Shown here one piece after another: positions 33,837 through 45,600 of a stretch of 64,000 nucleotides of DNA. The translations under genes were made by a program, and so were the position numbers. This DNA is from Sipunculus nudus (Eukaryota > Annelida > Sipuncula > Golfingiida > Sipunculidae): assembly GCA_026874595.1 (NCBI GenBank), contig CM049314.1, positions 39,415,229-39,479,228 of the forward strand, given 5' to 3'. A model generated the notes under the pieces. That model did no database searches, had not been told where the DNA came from, and worked only from the letters and a program-made list of their open reading frames with translations. How positions within the stretch are numbered: position 1 is the first letter of the stretch; each line of letters opens with the position of its first letter.

Positions 33837-35917
33837 CGACTAAAGTATTATAAAAACAGTTTTATTTTGGTAAAAATAACTGTGACAGTGACCCTGTCTA
33901 TAGACACAAAAGGATCAACCAAAGTAAGAATATTACTAACAAATTCATCCTATTCTCATATCAACATCAAAAGATACAGTCAATAGGAATACAATTTACA
34001 TTTACATATATTAAAATTCTCTGTAGTTTTAATCATTAGGCAATATAGTTTATCATAATATTAATCACAATAAAATACTAAATACTGCAGTTGCTTGCTC
34101 TAAATACATGACAGTCAATATGTGTTAAGTACAGATAGATCTAACAGCCTCTTCTATTAATATCTATACAATCCGTCAATACATATTGGCAATGGTGGGT
34201 TTGTTAAGATGTTTGTTAAGTCTGCAAAATACATTGAGTTATGGCATTCCATTGGTTAGAAAACAGTAGAACTCTCATTGATCCAAGACACTTGAATTAT
34301 ATTATACATATATATGTTATCTACCTTGGCAAAATCCATGTAAGTCTAATATAACCAAATTTACTTTCCTATGTGTATAAATAATTCATGAATATGTATA
34401 TTGTAATTATGATGAGAAAAATTCACCACAAGAACCTGGTAATTTGGATGAGGGTGTTAAGGTAGTTAATGAATATACAGGTAGGGTTACACATTACATA
34501 ACTGGACAGCAATATATATAGTCTTACAATAAACAATTTCCTACAGAAATGCTTCCTCCTCTTCTGAATATGCAAACTTACCTATTTTAAACCAGAAAGT
34601 AGTCCCCACTATACATGTATTTTAAATGTATAATTTTCAGATACATGCAAGTGTAGTACCTAGATTATGTATATAACATGTTTTAATACTAGGAAAAAAA
34701 TCAAATATTTTTTTCTCATTTTACCTCAATTTTAAAATGAAATAGAACTGAAATATTCACCATTGATAACCGGAGTTAGCCAGTTATTTACATATTAAAT
34801 AAACACAGTTGTACCATTTCTTTCATTTCACATAATCTGTCAGGTTTACAACAAGCAAATCACAGTTTCAGATAACTTTTCCATACAGCTAGATGAAATT
34901 CTTGTGGCCTAACTTCATTAAACTAAATTTGGCACAAATCTTTATGAATAAAATCATATCAAACTATCATTCCTGACAGGAACTGTATATATTTCTTGAT
35001 TTTGCTCTTCCTCTGTATTATTTGGCACAGCTAACACATTAATGTGATAAAAATGTAAATCTTTTCTATCAACCTATGGTAAACTTTTTCACCTCTAACA
35101 CAAAATCTTCACAAATAACACACACACAAACACACACACATATTCTGTGCTCAAATTGCTCACAATGTCAACTGTAATGTTTCTCAATGTAAATCCAATA
35201 TTTTAAACATATTTATGCTTGTGTAGCCTTTTTTAAGCAACACACACACTGTTTGTATTGAAAGAATTTAAAGGCCTCTGTCAACTCTTCTCCCCTGGAA
35301 GACATTGTAACCTTATCTTTACAAAAAGAAACAAGGTCCACACCATCTTAACCATTTAATTCATCTTTAAATTACTTGCAACGGTAGTATGTCCAGAAAG
35401 AACTCCCAACGACAACCTCCTTAATGCTTCAATCAATGGTGTCCTTCTGTAGAGATACACCAATTAAACCTCACTTATAAATTGCACTTTAACATTTACA
35501 TCTTTTCAAACACTAGATTTGGATTAATCACTGATGCCCACACTAGTCCTATTGTTTTATCCTAACAATACTTCAGTATATACGATTAATGGTATTAAGA
35601 ATTTTTGTCAACTTTAAAAACATGGTTTTAACTTCAAGAGCATATCACCTCACCTACCAGAAGTTTAGATCATTGTGGTTTTCCCTTTGGAACCGATTCA
35701 TAATAGAAGCAGAAAGCTGAAGCAAGTGTCACCCTTTCTTAACATGTTTATATTTATTGGGTGATGCTAATATACAATATATTACGTATTGGCAAATCAC
35801 CATCATCATGATTTTAGAGAGTACTGCATGTGGCTGGCTTCATGATTGCAAGGCGACATATTCAATTTCTTTTATTGTTTTGAAATGATTCCATTTTATT
35901 GATTTTACCATTTAGAA

Positions 35918-35990
<73 letters not shown>

Positions 35991-36180
35991 AATTATACTT
36001 TTTTTCATGGATGGGGCAACATTAGGGACAATATGCTATGATTTTAGTACGTTGTAATTTCAACAATTTGATGAGAACACAAAGGGGACCTCAAACTAGT
36101 GGTATTCTTTTTCATTTTTGACAGAAGATTGGATAAAAAGTTGAATATAATTTATAATATCAAACTCTGATTTTCAGATG
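33837..36180. other. AT-rich intergenic DNA
   Basis: No gene, RNA or clear repeat is seen except short (CA)n near 35118 and a long (TA)n at 35918-35987. Confidence 0.7.
35918..35987. repeat. (TA)n microsatellite
   Basis: TA run with a single TG interruption near 35938. Confidence 0.95.
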
Positions 36181-36182
36181 AG

Positions 36183-36538
36183 ATGTGTTTAGGGGATGTA
36201 TACCTTAACTGAAGAGATGTATACCTGTATTTGTGGAATTTATACCTGTGTTTAGGGGATGTTTACTTGTCTTTATGTGAAATATACCTGTGTTTATGAA
36301 ATGTGTACCTGTGTTTATGGGATGTATACCAGTGTATATGGGATGTATACCTGTGTTTATGGGATGTTTACCTGTGTTTAGGGGATGTATACCTGTGTTT
36401 AGGGGATGTATACCTGTGTTAAGGAGAGGTATACCTGTGTTTATGGGATGGATACCTGTGTTTAGGGGATGTATACCTGTGTTAAGGGGATGTATACCTG
36501 TGTTTATGGGATGTATACCTGTGTTTATGGTATGCTTT
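36183..36538. repeat. 21-bp minisatellite, about 17 units
   Basis: The unit is close to gggatgtatacctgtgtttat. In one frame it reads CIPVFMG repeated, giving a 116-codon open frame at 36290-36640. The regular frame follows from a unit length divisible by three, so I do not call a gene. Confidence 0.9.
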
Positions 36539-39354
36539 ATTCATAAAGGTTTCATTTTTGCAAGCATTTCCCTATTGAGAGTATCACTAATCAAAAACCC
36601 CTGCAAACATAAAGGTTACCACAGTGATATACATTTATGACTTGTAACCATGTTTTTTTTCATGTAAAGGAGGGAGAACAAAAGTTCATGGAAATCAGTT
36701 ACCAATAAATACAATAAACATAAAACCCCATGAATAATAGTTCACAGTACATACAAGTATACATATGCATTATGGTCTATTATGTGTAAATTCCAGGGCT
36801 CCTATCAGTTTCCTGAAGAAATACAGGAATTTTATGGGTCATCAGGAGACAAAAAATTCTCTGGGAATTTATAAGAATTGTTAGCCAAATATAGGAAAAA
36901 TAGTTTTGACTGAACAGTTAACATAACCATCTGTTATCCAAACAGCTTCAAAAGGTCCATTTCATTGATTTAGATGGCTTCACTTGTATAACTGCATCAA
37001 TTACATGGACATATGTACAATAGAAGTGCATGTTCTCAATAATAATAGGTTTATATAACAATAAATATTCAGTAATAACATTTACATTGAAAATATGATT
37101 CTGGAGTGAAAAAATATTGGATATGTCAGTCTAAACTATGGAAAATATAAGAAATTATATGAGATTATTTTTTTCCTGGGAAATATAGGATTCAGTGAGA
37201 GCCTTGAACTGGTACACACAGGATGGGGAACGCTATGAGGGAGATCACTTTTCCTGAATTTTTTTTTGAACCAGCAGCTGCTTTTCCAATTCTTGTGTTC
37301 ATTTCTTCTTCTGGAAATAAAAAAAAAAATATATATTTAAGTCTGTATCTAGGCAACCATAAATTGATGATATTCAAAGAAAATGATGAGCTGTACAATC
37401 AGTAAATGCAAAACATTGTGTAACTCAAGAAAATATATACTATGTTAATAAACCGGGTCATATATATATATATACATATATACATATACTGGTATATATG
37501 TATTTATATATACATACATACATATGATGACAATAATATACTGTTAACACACAAATTTATGTTTGAGAGATTTGTTTTCAATATATATAAGAGAACTGTT
37601 TTACATTGAAACTAGAATGAGGGCTCAGGGCCTGAGAGAGAAAATGCTGGTAATACCAGCAGACATGAACCTTAATACACTCATGATGAACTGGCAGTTT
37701 ACTGTTTAAAGTGGTCTTTCTTCAATTTTGATTTTTCATTGCACTTTTTGTTCCCAATGTCATTCACATAATCCAGGTTCTGTTGAACAAAATGTTATTC
37801 CCTGAATGCAAATGCATCTGGTGAATTCACTTCCAGTGAGCCACCAGCAAGCACTGCCGATTTTAAAGGGACAAAATTAGTCAAGGTGTAACAGAGCATC
37901 AAACAGAGCATTGAATTGCAAGAGCTCAATTAAATTGTAATTGATTATTAACTTCTGAACTGATTCATTTTGGTTATTTTTTTTTGGCAGGTACCATCTC
38001 AAATTCAACTGTGAGCTCTCAAGTTTAAAGGACCAGTTTGTGATATCAGGCTTTTTTGTTTATGTGCCCTAAAATCTACCTTAAATGTTTGAAGGTGAAC
38101 CACTCCCCTCACACAGAAAACATAAGGTGGCGACAAACAGAGGGAAGAGTAAGAGCCGCATATTTCTTTTATATGCTGAAATTTACTAACATCCAAATTT
38201 GGTAAAATTTTTGTTCTTTTTTTAAAGGCTGAAATATAATACTTAAGTAAGAACTGAAATGAGAACTGAATCAAAGGTAAACAAGTGAATTCAAGGAATT
38301 AATGTCTTCCGCTTCCGCCTTCAGGTGCATACTAAGTTCAAATAATTTTGCCATGCTCAACAGATGGCAGAAACTGGCAGGTACTCCAAAAATTCAAGTA
38401 ATTTATGTACACAGCTAGAGACACCTGTTGGTGATTAGTGAAACTAAATGTGTTGATTGGTTATATATAAAATGAAATATTACATTGTATTATTATCTTT
38501 TGAAACAGACACTCCAAAACCAATCCCAACCAAGGTAAGCATGAGAGCAATCACCGACCCAAAGTTGAATGAAATTGTATAAAAATATTAGGAAAGTCAA
38601 CGCACAGAAATGAAAACCTGTCTGAGGGATAGACAGACAAACCAAAATCAATGTCCCCCGTTGCTTCCAAGGAAGAGGGGGACAATAATCAATAACTGAA
38701 TCTATTCTAATTGCCCTCACAAATTCACAGGCCTAAAAAATCAGGAGCCATATCACGCCTATTCTTTAACACTATCATTTCAGTTTACTTTATACAAAAA
38801 TTTCCCAGCAAAACCATCCTAGCACACAGTTTTAGTACCTCCCATACACCTGTTTAACACCTTGTTATAGTTCTGCATGTGAGTAAAAATTGTCCATCTG
38901 TGTGTTTTGCACATTTGTGATAGATCCCAAACAAGGAGTAGTAAAAACTAATCTATACACAAACCTTTGTGTATGCTGATATATCTCAGCTGGATGGACA
39001 TAATAGTCCATCGGCCAAATGTAAATTCATTGTAAAAATAAGAAATATAAACAGATGTATACAATAGGTCCAGGGGACTTTGCTGAAATGACACGCACAT
39101 TGTTACCCTATGTGTTGGGCCACATAGCCACCACAACACACAATATTTCAGCCAGCAAGAACATGCATTACATTTCTTTTGGGCAGAGTCAGTCATGGTG
39201 TCCCCTGATTGACAGGAATTGTTGCCCAGGCAATGCATGGAGTCCCTCATGCTATGTTTATGTTGGCACCAGTGATTGTGCCAGTCCACTTTTTTTCTAC
39301 ACTCATCTACAGAAGTAGCCAACAGGTACGTGGCAATTTTTTGGTAGGTACCAA
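36539..39354. other. Intergenic DNA downstream of the LRR gene
   Basis: AT-rich; (TA)-rich patch near 37460-37525. 38698-38732 resembles 63631-63669 (tctattctaa...cctcaca...cacaggc), hinting at a dispersed repeat. No gene is seen. Confidence 0.65.
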
Positions 39355-39360
39355 TTTATT
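39355..39360 (-). terminator. Candidate poly(A) signal AATAAA of the LRR gene
   Basis: On the - strand AATAAA lies 127 bases past the stop codon at 39487. It is the first perfect signal seen downstream. Confidence 0.5.
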
Positions 39361-39486
39361 TCAGGGAGAAGACACTATTTTTCATGTTAATTCATCGTGC
39401 TTTATATATGATTCAGAAATGTCTTCCCTATAAGAATTAGATTTTTACTTTTACCATTTGAGATAAAATAAATAGATCTTCCTTTT

Positions 39487-39686
39487 TCAAAATAATGGAC
39501 CCAAACACTTAGTGTCAGCTGTCACTGACAGATGTCTCTGCTTCAGTGATATTGGTCTAGTCCTTACTTTTCCTTTCCCTTTTCTCTTCTTCTTCTTCTT
39601 GAGACCTGCACCCAGCTTCACTAATTTGTTGAAAGTGTCTGTGGCCATACGATGAGTAGTCCTCAATTTTATGGAACCTAACCCCG
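39487..39686 (-). CDS. LRR protein exon 10 (stop)
   Basis: GLGSIKLRTTHRMATDTFNK, a KKKKKRKGKGK run, and an end at CLGPLF then TGA; acceptor aattttcag. Confidence 0.88.
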
Positions 39687-42600
39687 CTGAAAATTAGAAG
39701 AAAAAAATATTATTACAATCATTGTTTATTTTAATGTAAAATGCATGTAAGAGTGCAATGAATGTAACAGTAACTTTTGATTAGTTGAAGGCCTTTACAT
39801 TAATTCTTTATATTAAACCACTTTTCAAAATGAATCTGCATAAATATCATTCCAAAGACCACTGGTACTCAAGAGCTACACTGGACATTAACCAAAAATT
39901 TACATCTATGTAAGTATCAAAAGTTAACTTTATGCTGAAAATTTACCACAAAGTGGTAAGATGTAACCTTTTAAATAATGTTCGAGTGTAGAGTCAAAAC
40001 CGTCTTAGCTTTCAAGGGAAAAAGGTGTAATGTGAATCATATATCAGAGACTTCCTCTGATGACTGAAGTAAATTGTATGAAATCTGTTTAATTCCTTGC
40101 CTTTTACAATTGCTTATGCAGTTTGTTCTACCTTAGTTATATAAACAAAGATTTAATTACACTGTTTAATTTTAAATTGAGTTTCAAAGAGTCTGTCATA
40201 GTCAGAGAATTTGTAGTTTCATTAGAACCCATTGAAATTCTTAATTAGTATTTTTTTGTAAAATGTTCCTCTGACCTTCTTTTCTCTCCTCCAGTGCCTG
40301 GAGAAGCTCATGCCCTCCCAGGTCACCAATCAGGTTGTCCTCCAGATCTAGTTCTTCCAGGCATTTTGAGTTTACAATTAATCTGTTTTGGATGAGACAT
40401 AGGAAAATTTCATTTAACAAAATGTGTCACTGACAATTACACAAAACATGCATATGATGCATTTGGCCTAATGAGCAGCAAATCTACATGTATGGAGATG
40501 TTTCCATTCCCTGAAGAGAGCCCCCCCCCCCTGTATTAGAGGCCAACTTTGTCAAATCACTGACTTTAATTACAAATCATACTGTCTAGGCTATTGTGCA
40601 AGATACATTAGCTAAATTTCAATGGAACCTGCCTGACAGACCATCTGTCTTGTAAGACCACCTGTCTATAAAGACAACCCTTGGGTGAACCAAAAGCATT
40701 TATATTAGTAAAATCTGACCTGTATAATAAGACCACCTGTGAATTAAGACCACTTTTGGCCAGTCCTATGGGTGGTTTCATAACACAGGTTTCACTGTAT
40801 GTCAAATTTGAATTTAGCATTAGTGGTCTTCACTTATATAAGAATATTTGACTGACATGATCATTTGTGATTGTGAGAAATGGTAGCTTTAAATTGCTGT
40901 CCATGAACAGTTTTGTTTGTTTTTCACATTACCCCACCATCAAAAGGGAGGCACTTGATAGGGCAGGGGTGATTTTAAGTTACACACAGTATCCATATTT
41001 TCTATATATCCAAACATCTATCAAAATAAATGAAATCCCATTCATAAAACACTAACTGAGATAAAAAAAAAATATATGTGTTGTCATGACATATTTGACA
41101 AATTTCTTAATGATATACAGAATTATGGAAATTGGAATACATTTATAACTAATAAGATTTTTATTTTTTATTTCATGGTCATCATTTCCAAAAGTAACCA
41201 AATATAGATGAGATACAAAGCAAAGATATGTAAATTAACTCTGGTAATTGTACATCAAAATAATTTTACCTAACACCATAACATACACAGTTTATAAGCC
41301 ACAGCCAATAGGGACTATTATAAGACTACTATGAAAAAATAAACACAAAATATGACTGCTACATACTTGGAGAATGCCTGCATACAGGACAAAGGAGCCA
41401 GTTTACCCCCTTTACCAAAGCAATCAATCCCATTGTCTGCTAAGTGAAGCTTATAAATCCAAGGACCAACGGGTGGGGGCGGAGGTGGTTCCTTCTTCTT
41501 TTTCTTCTTCTTTTTACCTGCAAGTATTCAAACCTCGTTTGTCAAACATTTCATTGGTTTATTGTTTCATATGATTGCATTATTTTGGAGGCATGATGCC
41601 ACTCGAACTTGACCACTGGGCTTTTTGCCAAAACTGTTTTGGTTTATTTGTCCTGTCATAGAATCAAACTGGTTTCTGCAATCTGCATTGGCCAAAACGG
41701 TGTAGTTAGGTGCAGTTGTGGTGTGAAAGGGGTATTAGACTGATATATGATGCTGATATGCTTGAACAGTTTTTAGCTAGAAAATTGGAGTATTATAACT
41801 AGCTACGAAGTGAAAGTGAACTGTCCAAATCATCCTTTCAACAGGTATGTGCAGGCATACTGACTAGTTTAATGGAAAATAAGGAGGTGGTCAGCGCCAT
41901 CTTTCCCCGCCTAGTTGTACCAAGGGTGTTTTCCTGTGACCTGAGCAATATCTGGGCTCTTTCCTCAGAACTTAACTTCATGTAAAACATGAGTCCCTAA
42001 CCAAGGGTGGGATGTACTGATCTGCATATGGGAGAGAATTGCCAGTTCTTAGTGATATACCTGGTACTCAATATGCGATTCACTCCATTCACTGGACATG
42101 CTATTATTATGAACCACTAATATAAAGAAGTTCCAGACTCGTGTGATGTTCATCCAGGCATAAAAATTGTTTTATTACATATAATCATGTTTCAGATGTA
42201 ACATGATTTCTGTTTGGCTATGCTTTTCCTGGAAATAAATTAAATTTTAACATATTAACTGCACATAAAATATAAACTTGTTAATATATAGAAAAAACAA
42301 AGACTAAAACAGGCTGATCTTTTTCAGGATTTTGACATGTGTAAAAAAGGAATCTAGTTCTGTTTCTAAACATCTAGGTTAATCATGATGGACACATACC
42401 TTTCTTTTTCTTCTTCCCTGAGTTTGATGCTTTATCCTCATCTTTTTTCTCCCCTTCGCTGTCAGTTGCACCCCCAACATATTTGAACCTGTTCTCTTTC
42501 TCTGGACAGAAAATCAATGAGTAAGCATGCAACATAAATACCAGCAAGAAAGCACATTTCAATATGATAATTATCTGCACCAGCACTTGTTACAATGTTT

Positions 42601-45600
42601 ATTTTCAAAGAATCTTAATAATAATTCTTTATATTACAATAAACTCTAAAAGAGTACACAATGCAACAAGAGATAATGTTATTTTAAAACACAATAAAAT
42701 TCCTCTGAATGTAACAATACAAAGGATATTTCTGGATAAAATCATCTCAATATTAATAATCATATTAACTTGTTTTTGAAAAGATTAAGCAAATAATATT
42801 TACATTCACATGAGCTTGCTGGACAAAACATTACATTTAAGGATTAAGAGGCACTTAACAACTTGACTGACAGACCATGAGCCTCTTTTTCAGCTCTTTC
42901 AGCCTCCTCCTTTTCCGCCTTTATGCGAGCTTCCTCTATTCGCTGATAGGCTTCCTCCTCTGCTTGAAATGCACACTCCTCGATCAGATCCATCGCTCCT
43001 TCACATTCTAAGTTGTTACCGTCCAGGTAGACCTCTCTGGTATTGAAAATACATCATATTCACTGTCAGGGCTCTCCATAGGAAGAACACTTCTGGGATC
43101 CTGGGGTGCTCTTCTGGACAGTCATATTGGATTTTTAAGGGCACCAAGGGCAAGGGACTGGTGTCAGATTTTGAAGGATTATGTTAAAGTAAATTTTTGT
43201 TTCTTATTATGCGCCATTATTACCAACATTAAATGATTTTATATTGTACATTTAGTTATTATCTGATAATAGCGAAATGTAAGGGTGAGTTGTCAGAAAA
43301 TTTGTTGACTGGTTTATTTGACCTCAGAAAGTTGCCAATGGTTGGTGACTTCGCTTTCCCCATCTTGCAGCTAGAAAATTCTGTTTGATCCGATGCTTGG
43401 ACACCCAGAACCGAGCTTCAAAATGAGATTTTGAGCACCACATATGCTTAGTCTCATGCTCTTTAAGTCTCTTACTGTACAGTGCAGCTACTGGGCACAT
43501 AATGAGCAAGTGTCTGATTGTCTAAACAAAGTGTAACTGTATATCAATGTTGGACTGTGCATGTAAATGTACTTGATGCTTCCTGAAAATCTTCAGGTAA
43601 GACATGTGCAATTATGTTGGAATTACAGCAGTGATAAAAGCACATGGGTTCTCAGAATAGCATATAATCAGTCATTATGTTGAACTTTTGCAAAATCACA
43701 GCAAAAGTTTGCTCTTTTTGCTAAAATAATATTATTTCAAGAAAACTTTTATTCTCATTTGTGCTGGCGACTTTTGAAGTCATGCTCACATGTGTATTAC
43801 AGAAGAAGCTGTGCATGAGCCTCTTACCTGACTGCTGTCTTGCTGATGGCTTTACCCAGCATCTTGCCGCTCGGAATACCAAGGTCACAATAACACATAC
43901 TGAGAGAAATGATGGTCCTGTTCCCAAGCAAACCTCTACATACACCAGAACATCCCTCATCACCAAACCTATAAAAAATGGACGGACATAACCTATAAAA
44001 TACTTTTTCAGGAAACAACACCTACTGCCATCTATCACCTGACATATCACTTACATTTCTCAAGTTAGACATTTCAACTGAAGTAACAAAATTGTGAATC
44101 AGCATGGCAATCTATACTGAAAATAAAAGAAAATTCTTAGATGCACTATACCAATACATTTGCTATTTGCCCTAGGCAAAATTGATAGGAGTAATTAATT
44201 TGTTTCCAAAAAAATAAAATTATATACATTCAGTTTATTAAAATATAAGCCAAATAATTCCACATCTAATAATATTATTGAGCTGAAAATTCAACTTACA
44301 ATCTGAAGAAATACAGTTTTGAAAATTATCTCTTTAAACTTTGGATGGAGCACACTAGATACACAGATTTTAACAGAGATGCAAATTAAATATATGCGGT
44401 ATGAGATAAATCACTCAAACATCAAGTTTTTTTTTAAATGCACTCTAATGAAGTCCAAACACAGACATCCAGAGGCATACAAGTAATCACTACTGTTACT
44501 GCATTAGAACTAACTGGATTCATATTTTATTATGGTCTCAAGAAGGAGAAAAAGCATCAAACAAGTATGAACTCTTTTTACATATAATGCAGCAATTTTT
44601 TATATTTATCAGAATAAATAATCACTGATGAAATTAAATAAAATAGTTAATGCATTTTCTGTACTTACTCATTATAATCCAAGACTATTGTTGATAGAGT
44701 CTGACAAGCATTGAACGACCTGAAATTTCACAAGTGAAATTAAATATTTATAAATTAATTAATTTTATCATTTTCATAATCATGTTACAGTCACACTGAC
44801 AATATCAGATGACACTATCAAATAAACTGGTTAAAATTTATGGTTTTATTAAATCAAGATTGGTTGCTTCTACAGGTTAATACTGATCAATGCAAAGGAT
44901 ATGTTATATATATATATAACATACAAACATGTTTATAACTGTTTAATATAAAATGTTTTGGTCAAAATAGGGAAAGCAGAGCTGCATTTAATACAAAATG
45001 CAATACCGTGATTTGGTAACATGATAGGTGAAACCCTTGTTTTAAACTGAGACTGTGATCTTTATGTTATATTGTACAGTATACATAAAATTTTTGTCCT
45101 GGGTTCATATAACAGAAATACCTAGTCAACCTCTCAGTGGACTGAGGACCAACCAGACAGTCCATCAACTCTAAATGCTGCACCATGTATACTTGTTTCT
45201 CCAGTAGATGAGCCTGAAATAAACAAGTAACATAGTAAAAAAAACAGTGATAATGATCATGTGTGACACAGGGATGAGGCCTATTTAGTATCCTTATAAT
45301 ACAAGATGTTGTTGAAAATAAGGCCTGATAACTTAAACATCTTATCAATGCTGCTCTGTTGATAACTTAGCTAAAATACTGTTGCTTAACTTAAATTTGG
45401 GTGTATGATGACACAATACCATAATTTGCTCAAATATTCTTTGCAGGAATGTTTTTATTTTACCACAACAAAATGTCACTTGATAAACTTTTAACTTATC
45501 CATTTATGATTATTATCTTACCAGAGATGAAATGTTTTCATGCATTAGAGGGAGGTCCCATATATAGATGCCTTTACAAAAAGTGTAGCGTTCATGTCTT

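Noticed and set aside
36290-36640. 116-codon frame with heptapeptide repeats
   Set aside because: Explained by the 21-bp minisatellite; kept only as a low-interest observation.
43324-43509. 61-codon - strand frame inside an LRR gene intron
   Set aside because: Lacks LRR spacing and is not needed to keep frame; the flanking exons join cleanly without it.
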